Shown here piece after piece: positions 1 to 13,099 of a DNA stretch of 64,000 nt. The DNA lies in the NCBI GenBank assembly GCA_015039365.1, contig WION01000007.1, positions 620,001-684,000 on the forward strand. Reading direction: 5' to 3'. Within the stretch, counting starts at the first letter, position 1. The number at the start of each line of letters is the position of its first letter. The position numbers and the translations under genes are program-made. Source of the DNA: Amanita rubescens. Its lineage: Eukaryota > Basidiomycota > Agaricomycetes > Agaricales > Amanitaceae. Below the pieces are notes generated by a model, which ran no database searches, was not told the DNA's origin, and saw nothing but the letters and a program-made list of their open reading frames with translations.

Positions 1-598
1 TCTGTACCGCACCAAGCACGTTATCTTCAACTTGCTTGTAGGTCTCAGATCCAGGTTTTACCAAGGCTTCCAACAGTTCCACAATTGATTTGAGGGCAAT
101 CTGCTCCAGAATAGGGTAATGATGAACCATTGAGCCAGGCGTTCCGCAAACAACAGGACAATCAGGATTAGGACATCCAGGCGGATCAGCGTATCCAATC
201 AGAGTCCCATTTGCAGCATAGACATTGCGTTGACATTTTCCGTGAAAGTAGCCTGCGAAAATAGCATTTTGTAGAGTAGCTGGCGCCTTGTCGTGATAAC
301 CAGTCAGAATCGGCGCCAAGTAGTCCAAGGGTGTTCTTTGTGGAGGATAGATCTGATTTGGAAGCATTCTTGATGATATTTCAGTTCGACTATGCGCGCA
401 TATAGTCAGACTAGGCGCGTATTGGGAAGACGAATGACCCACTATCTTTGTCAAGACTGACTGAACTGGATCTGAATAGTTGCCGACGAAGACTTCCGTA
501 ACCCCGGTTATACATTCGCCTTCGCAACAAAGCACGGCTAGTGGAAAGACGAGGAATAGCAGCACAGCTGTGTATTGGCGGGGGAGTGGGTATCCCAT
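1..598 (-). CDS. Secreted cysteine-containing protein, 3' end outside window
   Basis: An uninterrupted minus-strand frame runs from an ATG at 598 to the window edge (199 codons, no stop). The first ~25 residues (MGYPLPRQYTAVLLFLVFPL) form a basic-then-hydrophobic signal peptide ending near a Cys pair, so the product is probably secreted. The mature part holds several Cys, including CPNPDCPVVC, which suggests disulphides, and one NGT glycosylation sequon. I do not recognise the family. The signal peptide is the reason for choosing this ATG over the out-of-frame one at 656. No intron is needed. Confidence 0.6.
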   Translation of the reverse strand, partial: MGYPLPRQYTAVLLFLVFPLAVLCCEGECITGVTEVFVGNYSDPVQSVLTKIVGHSSSQYAPSLTICAHSRTEISSRMLPNQIYPPQRTPLDYLAPILTGYHDKAPATLQNAIFAGYFHGKCQRNVYAANGTLIGYADPPGCPNPDCPVVCGTPGSMVHHYPILEQIALKSIVELLEALVKPGSETYKQVEDNVLGAVQ

Positions 599-2631
599 AG
601 TGAACGGTATGAACGAAGAGACTTTGTGACGTGACATTAATGCTTAGGGTAACCATGTCATTGTCATTAATAGCATTCTGCTTCCAATTCTTCGCGAAGC
701 TGAGATACGTCGGACAGAAACCTGACCTCGCTTCTTAGTCCAGATCAGTGGCTGCCTGCAACGTTGAATCAGTACACCTATCAGATCTCTGCGCCATTTA
801 GTACACTGAACCAGGTTCAGACTACCCGCCAGAAACGTCTCTCGCACCAGAACGTCAGTAACGATAATATGTCTATCTTTGATTGAGGCGGCGCCTATAG
901 CCGAGCGTTTCCACCCAGTCCAACCCTGAGTAGGCCCGCGAAATTTGTTCAGCACAGCAGCAGCAACATGATAATTGCCGGCTAAAGCTGCCCTGGCTCT
1001 ATTTCCATGTTGTTCCGTTAATGGAGCGTCGCGTAAGAATCCGATAAAGGACCCTCTTTTCTCTCTAAGCAGCGAGTCGAAGGTTTGGACCATTGACTTG
1101 TTTCTAAATGTCCCTAGGTCGAATTGACACCGGGTGAGTTATCAAGCAATCTCGATGCGCGCGGTAAATTACCCACTTACAAAGTGTTCCCAAGGTCGGT
1201 CCTGGCTCGCGAACGAAGGTGGCGCGAACTGACAAGTTTTTCATACCGCGTGTTCAGTTACTTATCTGAACACGCGTTTTGTTCATATTACGGCAAGAGG
1301 GACCTCTCGGCCTTGCCAATTTTACGCAGTAAAGCCCTTGAAGCAGGTTGTTCCTTCATCTTCCGTGATTCTGCTTTCAAGACACGCTCATGATTCCGTC
1401 CTTGTATGGATCGCTCCTTGGGCTCCCGGGTCACGTAATTACACGTAGAATGTGGCGTGAATGGAGTGACTCGGTCATAATGTTCTTTTGTGTGGATACT
1501 ATGAGGTTCCTAGTAGCTGGTCCATAGCCTCGCGCTCGGCCTTCAATTCCCGAGGTCGACTTCCTCTCCCAAGTATGGGGTGGCGAATATCGATTGAAGT
1601 TCCTAGGTAACAGGGATGCAACCCAAGTCAAGGTTAAGCTCGGTTGTAGATCTAGCGTCGCTGAAGATCTCCGTTTGCTCCTTCATTGAGCCCGCCCTGG
1701 TATCAATCCGCATTCACGTCCTAGCGTGTAGTCTCGACCGCTTTCATCGTATCGACCTCTAGAATCAATTTTCCAATCAGAAATGAGGGTACTATACCCT
1801 TTACCACCTCCGTCGATACCCATTTCTCCGTTCTTATCGTTTGTGTCGTGGATAAAAATGGACGAATGATACGTCATGTCAGCACTTCTAATGATTTCGT
1901 AAACCCTTTCTTATCGAGGCCGCCGTTATCCGAGACAGAAAACTTTTCGCCCTCGTCGTATCATTCCCCTAGGAGGTCACATTGACGTCAAAGGACGAAC
2001 ATGCTACTCCATACAGTGGCGTCGTACTGAGCATGAGCCCCCTAATTGAACTGTGACGAACAATGTCGCAAAACCAACAGGTTACAACTGTCACGTTCGT
2101 CGCTTATCCATCATTTGGGAAATGATGAACCTGTAAGGTCTGGGATGTGCGAGGATGAGCGACGTTTTCTAAAGTCGAATGGAACTGTTCGCAGCTCTAA
2201 TCTTTGATTTGCGTTCGCAGCCTATTCCGATTCATTAGCAATGCCACTTTCAACGTGCGCTCTATAGACCATATACAGAATCATCGTCACAAAGTCACCA
2301 CGGAGTCAATTGGAAGACAAGGGATATCAAGATATCAGATAAGGACGCAGTCGCGATAAACGTACAACAAAAGCAAAACGGGGCAACAAATAATGAGCGT
2401 GACGACACTAAGAAGATAACGTAAACAAACATTAGGCCCGACGCAACCAACCAACTTCGAGGCCAGTCATAGAGCGTAAGCTCTCAGGATAAGCACGGTT
2501 GCTTTCCTTCAAGAGGCCCGCAATTTGGCGGCACACATTCATCGGGTAGTATAGATATTCCGCTTGCGGAAACCCTGGGTACTTGTTCAAGACGCTACGA
2601 GACAAAGTAAACAGTCAGCACGATAAGAGTG
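599..2631. other. Intergenic, no supported gene
   Basis: Only short unrelated open frames are present. The longest (149 codons, minus, 644-1093) has no recognisable domain and no splice-compatible partners. I see no repeat family or RNA gene here. Confidence 0.4.
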
Positions 2632-4109
2632 CTACTTGCCTAGAGCGCACCTATTCAAGTCAATCGGGTCCTCCGACGGCCCGAAAAGCTTGTACAGCAC
2701 CTTCGCTGCATGTATCGCTGCATTTTTAGGGCTGGCACGGGGCGTCCTCATGTTATATGCAAGGCGGATGCTTGGTTTGAACATCCACAGCTTGGAGGAT
2801 AGTGAGCTTGCAGAAACATTCACAAATGACATATACTAACCAACATGCGAGGACGTTCGTCTTCCTCGTCAAAAATGACAAACCGGTAAGTAGCATGTGC
2901 CTGCACGAATTCGTTCATATCTCCAACCACGAATGCTGAGAGGGGTATTCTAGGTGGTCTGGAACAACATGAACATTTTCCTCGTGTACAATACAAAGAA
3001 AGACGTACTCGCATGTAGAGCTGATTGGTCGGATCGCATACTTGAGGATTCTGTAGGTGGTAGGCGGGCCGTGGCCATTTCCCTGCTGATTTCCCTGACA
3101 GCGACCAAGGACGGCACCACAGATGCAGCGAACAAGACACCACGCTTCACCTCGCTGAAAGCACAATGTATTAATTAGCAAAACAATAAATAGATGTGAA
3201 GGGTAAGTAGAAGGTGAAATGTTTCCCCAACTGTAGCTCCCGCAACATTGAACTTGAAACACGAGAGTTGTTTATCAGAGAATTTAATTTAGGACGGTTT
3301 GTATCAACCGAGAACCGTCGCTTCTCGCAATGGGTCACGTCTATCAGTTATCAGGACCCATGAACCCTAGGGCTAACGATTTCCTGACATCAATGACGTT
3401 GTCCCGAAAGGAGGCACGACAGTCATTGGTGGACAGCCAATGCCGGTCTTCTTGTTCGTCCAAAGCAAAGCATAGGAGTCGATTAATGTAATATAATGCT
3501 CACCTTTGTTGCTTCGACAACGTATAGATTGGCCTTTGAGATGCACGCGTCTTCAAACAGGATGTAGCTTCCTCCGACTAAAGCCTGATCTGGTTGGGGC
3601 CAAAAGCCCATTTTACCGTGTTTCACGACCTGTTCATGAAGTTTCTGATCCGGGTGGCACATCCAAGCATCTATGAGCTCCTGCCAGTGCTCTGAAGGCA
3701 AGTCTCTATAATCGACGATGCCAGACGACTGTATGACAGGAAGCGAACAGGAGGTGCAGGCAAAGGTTGATGGTCGACATGACATAAGCTGAGATGCATT
3801 AAGCAGAGGAGCGTCGTCGTCGTCCGGAAATGGAAGCTCAGACGACAAAAGTGTCGGTAGCTTAACCTCAAAATAGCTATTCTGCAGCCTCACTGGCTTC
3901 TTTCCCAGAAGAACGCGCCCAGGGAGCGGCAGAGGACCAGATATACAGTTTCCACTCTTCACAATGAAGCTTTCGCCGCTCTCCGTTGAACCCGGTGAAG
4001 AGGGAACTTCAAGCTCCACTTCAATACCGGAGGTTGTGCCGGCCACCTGGAGAAATACTATAATATGTCGGAGATTTTCGTGATTCTCCGCAACGTATGC
4101 AATATCCAT
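2632..4109 (-). CDS. UBE3D-like (HECT_2 / E2-binding) E3 ubiquitin ligase
   Basis: Exons 4109-3504, 3154-2995, 2935-2841 and 2790-2632 join to 1020 nt (339 aa) with all phases matching. Landmarks typical of the UBE3D/HECT_2 family appear in order: a beta-rich N-terminus, a CTSC knuckle, the core DLPSEHWQELIDAWMCHPDQ (about residues 137-156), a second knuckle in LVRCICGAVLGRC, and the C-terminal block WMFKPSIRLAY followed by AAKVLYKLFG. In animals the family binds E2 enzymes and ubiquitinates substrates such as cyclin B; the fungal role is inferred. The first intron is 349 nt, long for this locus. The start lies only 26 bp downstream of the stop of the next gene on the same strand. Confidence 0.85.
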
Positions 4110-4135
4110 TTCAACTAGGGTGCGGCCCGTCAGTT

Positions 4136-5955
4136 TCAGGTCATCTGAAGAAACATGTGCGCACCTAACGGTTCGGCATTCGACGCTTTAGACTTGCTCT
4201 TTGATACGTGGGAGCCAGAAGCCGGCGATCTGGACCCCGACCTCAGCCACGGAAGGTGTGGGGCGGACATACTCCTGTTCCGAGTGTTTTTCTTCGCCTT
4301 TGGTTCATTAATTTCCGGTGGCGGGCTCATTCGATCTTGGGCTGGCTCGCTCAGCGCACTCATTTCCTTTTCTAGTGGCTCCGCGGGAGCCGGTTCTCGA
4401 ATAAACTCGGGCAAAGTCAACAGCGCGTGTGGATCCCTTGTTCGAGGATGATACACGGCGTCCTGTGAACGTAACCTTCCTGAGCCGGAGTGCCGGACAA
4501 GCCCCGCAACGAAGGCCTCACGCTGGTCGACAATGAAAACCGCGAGTAATGCTTCCTGCAAATGAACTGCTTACCTCCTCCTGTTCGCGTTGCTTGACCT
4601 TTTCAAGTCTCTTCTGCATTCCTCCTTCCAGAACAAAAGACTGGTCATTCAGTGAACGTTCGGATGCTTTACCGAGAAGATCGAGGATATTCTCCAATTC
4701 ACCGACATCCGCCTTGTCTTCCCGGCTTGATCGTGAGGTCGACGATCCTTCCTGCCGGGCTCTTTCCATTTGTGCGAGCTTGGCAGACTTGAGTTCAACG
4801 CGTTGGTTATGTAGCTGCGGCGTGACTTGGTACAGTCTATCAATAGCCATGGTAACATTTTCGAGATCAATCCGCATCTTTTCGTCTACGGGTCTTGACG
4901 ACATTAGAGAACTAGAATCCCTGCTTTTCACGTCCTCCAGCGACATTCGGTGCTCTTCGTAGTCGGGAGGGGCTTCATTACTGTATAGCTCATGGTCATA
5001 CTGCGGAGGTAAGACGCCGTCCGGCGGTGATCGAAAGAGATCCTCGGCACGTTCTCGACACAATGATAAAATAGTTTCGAGTTCATCATCGATGCGCGAC
5101 CATAGGAGAGCGGCCTCAACGACCAATACGGGAGGAGCGCTTGGACCAAGAATGCTGGGTTGAGATGATAGCCCCTCAAACCGTAGATCATTCAGCTGTC
5201 GGGCGAGATCAGAAAGTAACTCAGATGAAGATAAGGGTTCCACGTTTTGAGAATGTGATGTCGGCGACATGCTGCTCCCTTCTCGAAGCGGACAGCGCTT
5301 ATGGTAGATAGTCGATTAAAGTGGGCCAGTAAGGAAACCAATGCCCTTGCAAGGGTATCGTCTGCCTGGGCCAGTAAAGGAGAAATCCGCTCGACGTGCA
5401 TCCTTAATTCGTGGATAAGCTCGGCATCCGTGGTAGATCGGCTATATTCAATCATTTCTTGTGGTGGGTCTCGGTTACGGAGATTAGTGACGAGAGTTTG
5501 TAGAGCACTCGATGAATCGAGTCCATCTTGAAGAGAATCTGTCCCTTCAGAACCACCAGGCAGAGAATGTCGACGGCCTGAAACGATCGGGTTCCAGTTC
5601 TCTGGTATAGATAAAAGGTTGTTCAGTGCCATCAGACACGATCGTTGGACGTATGCAATGGAGGGAAGGATTTCATGCTGTGAACAGGGAGGGATTCATA
5701 TATCATTCCTATACCCATTATAAGCAATAAACGTACAAGAACAGTCCGGGACGTCTCCAAGGGCGCGTCATTTTCGGTTTCTAAATCAATCAGCGCCGTA
5801 TTGTTGTTAACTTCGAGCGTGGTTCCGTCGTGTGGCTGTTCGGTTTCGCGAATCTGCTGTAGTTCATTAATCGGAAAGGGTGCAGGAACATCTGCGAGAT
5901 TTGAAGGTCGTTCCACAAACTCGGACAGCTCGCCTGTCCGAGTTAAAGTAGCCAT
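4136..5955 (-). CDS. Conserved fungal coiled-coil protein, function unknown
   Basis: Exons 5955-5737, 5677-5339, 5297-4575 and 4522-4136 join to 1668 nt (555 aa); introns are 59, 41 and 52 nt, all phase 0. The protein opens with an acidic low-complexity stretch, has a helical block around HEILPSIAYVQRSCLMALNN, a middle PPQYDHELYSNEAPPDYEEH region, and a charged coiled coil near IDRLYQVTPQLHNQRVELKS. The tail is Ser/Pro/Lys rich and basic. I do not recognise the family, although the middle blocks look conserved. The ATG at 5955 (MATLTRTGELSE) was chosen; an in-frame ATG at 6093 would add 46 residues lacking this character. Confidence 0.65.
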
Positions 5956-6675
5956 GGCAGATAGAAAGCTGTATGAATAGGCATTTTCAGAACGAAACCC
6001 TGCCACGGCTGGAGCCAACTCACCGGCCAAAAAGCCTGAGATCAAACAAGCATAAATATAGCTCAATTCCGAGTCGTACACTACCATCACCAACCCAAAA
6101 CCCAGATCTTAGTGCTTATTCAACGGCAGGAAATGATACACGCAATCGCGTCAGGAACATGATTCCCGGCTACAATGGCAGTTTGCTCAGCAAGCCATCA
6201 CGTCCAGATGTGACCGATGTGCAAACGTGAGTTCCCAGCTTTGGCTAGCAGAGCGACACGACTTCTTTACCCTACAGATAAAGGGTTAACGACGATCTAG
6301 GGTTTTTAATGCTCAGTGCGACACCGTAGCCGAAATGACTTGCTTGCTACGCCAGGTCACGTGATTACCTGGCTCGTTTGTGTGTTCAGGGCCAAATGCG
6401 TAAGAGCGGTACGATCGGGAACCGGCGATTGGTTCAATTGACGTTGCACGTTACTTATGGGCAGGATGCACATGTCCTCAAATGTCCAATTATGCCTCAT
6501 ACACCGGCGCAGCTCTAAATTCCGCGATCGCGCTGGTTCCTGTGAACATGGACCCTCCGACACGATGTCCTAAACAAGTCCGTTGGCACATTCATGATAA
6601 TGCGCCTATATAAGAGCTCCTACTTCTTGGTCTCGGCCTTGACTGCTCTGGTTCCTATTCCACAAACCATCAGCC
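5956..6675. promoter_or_regulatory. Divergent promoter region
   Basis: This 720-bp gap lies between the divergent starts at 5955 (-) and 6676 (+). It contains CTAGGGTTTTTA near 6298 (reverse AAAACCCTAG, telo-box-like) and TATATAAGAG near 6607, about 65 bp before the WD40 gene start. No ORF here is supported. Confidence 0.4.
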
Positions 6676-9600
6676 ATGGCTGATTATTCTCCAGACGCGC
6701 GAGACTCTCATCGACGGAGCATGAGTTCGACCAGACGTTCCCCAAGTCGACGAGAAACGATCATGAGCCTCGTTGAGCTTCTTCTAAAGCAAGATGTGGG
6801 TGAAAACTCTAGTACGTGCCTTCGTCTTAGAAGCCGACGAACAAACAGTTGACTCTGTCAGGCCATGTACATCACTCGGACAACGAGGAAAAGAATGTTC
6901 GTAAGTATCTTGATGTGCCAATACTTACATACAAATTCTGATATATTACTTAGCAGCCGTGGATGAACATCTACAGACAGCCGGAGCGGAGGCTTTTGTT
7001 AGATTTCAAAAGTGGGTATATCGGTATCGACCACCTGTAACTCTAATCTGATCGAGATAGACGGATCAACAACCTAGATAAGGAGGTAGGCATTGTTTGT
7101 CGCATGTATGCCGCGAGGCTCACGCTGTCTCACAGCTACGGAACTTTGCAAATTCAGCGCGCCAGTTGGGCAGCTCAGTCGCGATTCTATCATCAACATT
7201 TCATCTACGGAAGCGACTGGCTCAACTTCTTTACCTTTACCATGAAAATGCTGCAACTCTTTTCCCCCGTATGATTCCTCGCGCGGAGTATGAAACGGTG
7301 GGTGCAAACTTCCGCGACACACGCAGAAAGCGATGGAGGAGTGTAAAGTACAAAGCTCCTCCTCATATTGCAAGACCCATGATCAGCGAGAAGCTCGACA
7401 TCGAACAATTTCCTCATCACCTCGATGCACTGGCATCAGACGTGACAACGTTCCTCAATAGCTTGAATGAATTTCCCGAATTCACAGATGAAGCCGTTAA
7501 TGTATCGATATTGTCTTTCGAAGGCGACCTTAAGGTTAGTGCTCGCTCAGTGTGATCGGCACTCCTTGATAATTTGACCTGCGTAGTATTGGTCTTCTTG
7601 TCTGCGCGAATACAGAGGTAGGCCTTGGGTTGATATCGTGTTTCTTCGCTCAATCACCTCGGATTTGTAGGCCAATTTCGCTATCCAGCGGTCCAACGAT
7701 ACATACACGATCTATCTTCGGAAATGGGTGAACACATCAATAACATCACGTCAGCGCTCTCAATGTTCATCGAAGTTGGTAAGACCTCACAACAACGTTA
7801 TCCATTCTTTTCTCTAACACTACAACAGGCGTGCCGGCTATTCGTTTTGCTCAGAAGCATGGAGCTATGAATTTGCTTAATTTATCGACAATTGCTACCT
7901 TTTTCTCAGCAGTAACAGCCACTTGTTTGCAATATTCTTTCGCGTCCCTCAATTCATCCATTGCAAATGCCGTAAACGGCTTCTGGTTTACATCCCTCGT
8001 GTTTAGTATTGCCGCGGCGGTCAATAGTCTGCTTGGTCTCACATGGAAACAGGCCATGTAGTATGTTTTGTTTGCATACTCATGTAATTTCCAAGCTTAC
8101 AATTGTCAGTCGCTCGCCGGGACATCGTGTGCCATGGTGGGTGCTTATATGGATCAAACGATCACCTCTTGTATTTCTTGTGATTTCAAACGCATGCTTC
8201 TCCATCGGTCTGTGCTGCTTTACCTATTCATCTGGGCAGGTGCGTTCTAGAATGCCTAATTCTTGAGATAGCTTACGGAGAATGCAATACAGCACCATGT
8301 CACATCTACGATCACTTCCGTTTTCACCGCTTTCACGTCATTCGGTCTAGTGGCAGTGTCAACCTGGTTCGCGTCAGAGCGCTGGGCATTTCAACAGCAC
8401 GAAGGAAAGAAATGGTTAAGCGACGTTATCATCGAAACAATGAACCGATTCTCGCAACTCGCGCCTGTCCAGCGGATAAGGGCGGGATTTACTTTGATAA
8501 AGCTCCAATTCAAGAAATTTATCAATTATATGCGTCGCGTTGGCTCCAAAGCTGGCGATCTGCTACCAACTCACATTAATCGCGGAGGGAATGCTGCTAA
8601 TGCAAATATACCATCCATAATCGAACCGCCGGCTAGTCCAGTTGACAGCACAGGTAGTCCCCTCTTCCGAGCCACCACAGAAATCAAGAAGTCACGAGCA
8701 CCACTACCCAGAGCTTTGTCCATGCCCAATTTATCTAATTCGTCGACGGATTCAGAGTCAGATGAACCTCCACGATCACCCAAAGAGTTATGGGATAAGG
8801 CATTTTCAAGGATTTTGACACGCCCGACTCTGTCACAGGTAGGACTGGCCGCAGTCGTTGCTGCCCGCGCATCTCACCGTCAACCGACTACGTCATCGAA
8901 CTTCTCCTGTGGACCTGGAGAGCGACGGCGTGAAACGGAAGAGCAAGCTGGACAAGCAATATTCAAATCCCGTATTACTGCGTTGATGTCCGAGCTGAAG
9001 CCGCTTGAAGTTACCCAAGATCTCGCAGCTCATGAGGCATTAGTGCGACATATGAAGTTTTCACCTGACGGGAAATACTTGGCGACATCTAGGTGAGGTG
9101 TTCTATGAACGCGGATACGTGCTAGACTAACGTAACCATCAACGAAGCTGGGATAGGACAACAGCAGTCCTTCGGGTCGGAGTGAGTATCGTTGCTTTGA
9201 GTGTACCGAAGCGCTTTATTGACCACTCGAATAGGAACCTTTCGAACTCCATCGTATCATAGCACATCCACCAAGTCAAAACTTCGTAGGACGCGTCGCA
9301 TGGCACGGCTATCGTATTATTGTCCTCTTTCCATACTTATCTCCTCCTAGGTCTCCATCCGGCACACATTTGTTGACCAAGCTGAGCCGAGGGATTAAAG
9401 TTTGGTGTGCAGCGGTGCGTTGCCTATGATTATTCAATTCTTACATATATTGATTTGAATTACTACAGGATGGCAGCTGCAACATGATCGATCGCCCTGT
9501 TCAAGTTCAGTCAGTCGCATGGTGTCCCGGCGGTCAAGGTAAAAGCCTGCCATCCGTCACAAGCTTACGTGTCTGACCTGCTTTTATAGCATTTATTTCC

Positions 9601-10743
9601 GTTGAAGGCAACACCGCGGCGAAGATAGTGAGCATCATAATACCCGTTCATGCACATATTTACCAATCTGATGTAATAGAATCTCGGTGGCAATGTTAAT
9701 TTTTTTTGTACAGGGTCTAGCCAATGTGCTCACTTGCTTTTCCCAGGTCCTCTGCACCTATCATTTCGGAAACATGAAGTTGCAAGATGTTGCCGTCTCA
9801 CCTGATTCCACACATCTTCTTGGAGTTGGCCCCTTGCTCGAGTCTCCGACCGGCTTGCAACCGAGCAAATCACGAGCAGAGAAGCGACTAGCAGGTAGCT
9901 ACAGCGGTATTCTTCTTCGAATTATCCCACTAAACCGTAACAGTGTTCAATATGGAAACAGGGCAAATTGAGAGGTGGGCGAACTACTACGCGATGTTAC
10001 GCTACGTCCTTATACGAACTTGGCAGCCTGACTCCTGTGCTTGACAACGTCAGACACGTATCCCTAGCTTCTACTCCACGGAGTGGCCTCATTGCTTTGG
10101 TCAGCTACGAGAGTAAAGTAAGACCATCCGAACTGGTCGAGAAGAGCGTCCTCATTGGTTATTTAGGCTCCTCCGCAGCTTTGGAAAGTCGAATCATTGC
10201 ACCGAGAGCCCGACAAGCCAACTATGCGGCTGACTTTGAAGTAAATTCATTGCTCTCGCGTATTACTGATGGTCACTGACAGTGATTTTATTAATAGGCA
10301 TACCTATTTGCCTAAATCACCAGGGTACTTTGCAGGGCCCAGTTATTTTTCTGGAAAAAGGAATGAGCTGGTTTTGAGCTTTGAAAAAGGTTTTTGAATC
10401 ATAACCTACCGTAAATTGAATGCTAATGCTATCGCTAGCTGGGAACATCCACATCTGGGATCAAGAGTCTGGCGTGTTGCTGCATCATATCCAGACCCAG
10501 GCATACGGTGGTAACCTGACTTGCGTAGCATGTAATGATACCGATGGTTCTTTCATGCTTGCCACGGGTAGCCACGATGGTTCCGTAAGGATTTGGACAA
10601 AGCCAACTTCTGACGATTCAGAGGACTCGTTCATTCCTCGATCAACATCTCCGACACCGTTGCCGGGTATTGAGATCTACGAAGCATCCTCTTCACATTT
10701 TACACTAGTGAAATCCGGATCGGAATGGTCTCAATCGCAGTAG
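6676..10743 (+). CDS. Membrane-anchored WD40-repeat protein, 22 exons
   Basis: Twenty-two exons join to 2988 nt (995 aa) with every phase closing: 6676-6811, 6862-6900, 6954-7011, 7061-7085, 7136-7534, 7587-7617, 7671-7778, 7829-8060, 8110-8239, 8293-9092, 9148-9181, 9235-9302, 9351-9414, 9469-9538, 9590-9627, 9680-9694, 9747-9894, 9944-9974, 10027-10117, 10167-10240, 10298-10389, 10439-10743. The N-terminal half holds about four hydrophobic helices (residues ~290-430). The C-terminal ~380 residues form a WD40 propeller: HEALVRHMKFSPDGKYLATS, IHIWDQESG, ATGSHDGSVRIWTKP. It resembles the WD40 part of WDR26-like basidiomycete proteins, so a scaffold role is inferred. One exon is only 15 nt, and the intron at 9303-9350 needs a GC donor or is retained in frame. 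No frame error anywhere. Confidence 0.82.
9303..9350 (+). other. 48-nt GC-AG intron or in-frame retained segment
   Basis: Removing GCACGG...CTAG gives VAW|SPSGTHLL, the usual WD40 spacing. Retention adds 16 residues without a stop because the length is a multiple of three. The polypyrimidine-rich 3' part and terminal TAG look intronic. Confidence 0.55.
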
Positions 10744-11917
10744 GCGTTTGATCGTTTTATCATTTTATCATTTTCACTACTCTAGGGCATACGCTAGTCA
10801 TTCTGCGAATGAATCGTTATAATCGTTTACTGCACTCATAATATGTACATTTTAATTATGTATTTTCATGCTAACTTTATGCACCATGTTTTATAGCTGT
10901 ATTGATGCATGATGTATTATCAGCATGCTAATGCTCATTGTATTATTGCAATTCATTGATGGTCTTAGGAGCCCGGGCTCGATTCTCCGAGATGACTACG
11001 GTTAATTCAGACGTCTGGAATTGGGGGTCTGGCGATTTTGAACGAACTGAACGGGCCTGCAATGCGGTAGCGCGAACTGCAAAGTAATGTCTCATCCATC
11101 GGTCAGCTGCTACGTTCGTCCGAGAGTAGCCCTACGAGCAATGCGTAGGGTCGGACCGACTTCAATTTGTTCGGAACTTGTTCGGAACGCCATGGGTATC
11201 CGAGAACATGGACCGTCCGCTTATCGATGATCACATTACTACACCTAGTAAAAAACACCCCTTTGTCCACAGGTACTCCTAGGGATTCGGAGAAGCCTAA
11301 AAGGACTGTAACGAAGCAAGTAACCGCCGGAATGGTTTGAAAAATTGGGCCACGGAGCCACGCGGGGCCCACGGAGACGGGAGTGGAATCCGCGCTCGCC
11401 TGTTGCAGGATATCTTTTTCCAGGTTGCTCTGGAGCAAAACTCCTGCAGGCTGCAAGCTGCAGGTTTTTGCCATATATACCCTGATCCTCAACGCGACGT
11501 GTTTTCCATCCAGCACCAGTCACAGTAGCCGATCAGACAAGATACAGAGATCATCAAACATCGCACGGGTTCTCGCGTCAATGGCACAAACCACACGCGT
11601 CGAACAAGTGTGCAGCTTTCAGGGTCTCGCAGCTTTCGGGGGGAATTTGAAAGCGCGTCGCGTACCGGCAACAAAGATAGAGAACGAAACATTGCGACGT
11701 GTCCCGCACGAAATATGGCATTTAAGTGAAATTGACTATATAACAATTCTATGGTGTTCCTGAGTACAAGACATGTAAACATCAGGTGTCATACGTACGT
11801 ACATGCCCCCTGCGCAGTTCTGCCATCATTGTTTCGTGTTTTGCAAAGCTTGTCTGACACGATAATCCCAGTAACTACCCAGGGTAAGATGACGTCGTGT
11901 GGGATATCAAGGAGATC
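10744..11917. other. Intergenic, convergent 3' ends
   Basis: AT-rich 3' flank of the WD40 gene (TTTTATCATTTTATCATTTT near 10756) and then the 3' flank of the prenyltransferase gene. Short ORFs overlap on both strands but none has a recognisable motif. Confidence 0.4.
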
Positions 11918-13099
11918 TCACTTTTTCCGTATTGTATCATATTCTGTTGCCAACTTTCTCCACAGCTGGTAAGTTTCGGCATCAAATGGACATAATCAAG
12001 AGATGGGATAAGCGACGCGTACCTCGATAGCTCGTCCGATGTCTTGGTAAACGCCTCCTCGCTCGTGAATGTCGGCCAAAAACTCGACCGCATGGGCACA
12101 GGGTAGTTGAGCGTCCTGTGATGGGGGAGGATTCTCCAGGTCTACCAAGTCGATTCTTGATGGGTCGAACGGTACGGCATACAATTTAGCAAAGTAGAGC
12201 ACAATTGCGTACGGCGTTTTCGTGTGGTCTAGCATACCCCGGAGGTAATTCCACGCAGCAGGATTGTTCGGAGCCAATGATATGCTTTGCTTGATACAGC
12301 TAGGGAACAGTCAGTAAAGCGAACAAGCAACCGGCGAGCGTGAACGGACATTAATTCTCTTCGTAAAATCCTCTCCCTATCCTCCTCTCCGTCCCTGACC
12401 CCGCTGGCCCAGACCACAAAAAACCGGTGATGCCAAGCAGAGTTGTTACGTACATCCTTGGAGAGTATTAAATCAATAAAGTCCAACTCCGTTGACCACA
12501 GATCTTCTTCGTCGTTGAAGTAAGACAGGAGCCATTGTCGATATGACCATGTATGATAGTTCTTCTGATCTTCCCCTGAGAGTACCTTGGCTACGAAGTC
12601 AAGTTCTGCTTTGGACTTTCGGGTCAAAGTAACCAGTAATTGTCGATGGTGCCAGACTTGATAAGTTTTGAGAAATTTGATCGCGAGCTCGTCCATTAGA
12701 CGCAGTTCTACGTCCAAGGGAGCGTTGATCGCTAAGAGGGTCTCATATCTGTATTGCCTTAGCACCGGGGTCACATGAATTCTATACGACCAAACGATGT
12801 TTGAACCGACCATGCCGTGTAATGCGCGGGATTCTGGCGTATAATGGATTCCGTCAGCTCCAGTACTCGTTCACTCTTTTCTGCTGTCTTGAGGATGCCA
12901 CGAAAGTAGTCATTTGCATCCTTATCTATTGCAGATACCTGAGCATCGTTCGACCATCAGACTAGGCTTACGAACATTCTGCGCTGTAGAATATTGGAGC
13001 TAGAGGATCACCATCTTCATACTGCTCTTGCGGCACTACGTCGGCCCATTCTGGCCTGTTGGCAAACAATATTGGCTTGTCATCGTCATTTGAGACCAT
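11918..13099 (-). CDS. RAM2: Protein farnesyl/geranylgeranyltransferase type I alpha subunit
   Basis: Exons 13099-12976, 12925-12811, 12757-12350, 12299-12023 and 11965-11918 join to 972 nt (323 aa), matching the usual family length. The N-terminus has IFYSAEYKDANDYFRGIL, then the repeated PFTA signatures YQVWHHRQ, NYHTWSYRQW, NNSAWHHRFF and AAWNYLRGML. The end LWRKLATEYDTIRKK is also typical. This is the shared alpha subunit that, with either beta subunit, attaches farnesyl or geranylgeranyl groups to CaaX proteins (Ras, Rho, mating pheromones) in the cytosol. All four introns are 50-57 nt GT-AG. No anomaly. Confidence 0.93.

Noticed and set aside
644..1093. 149-codon minus-strand ORF
   Set aside because: No recognisable motif, no compatible exons, composition like other non-coding frames; not called as a gene.
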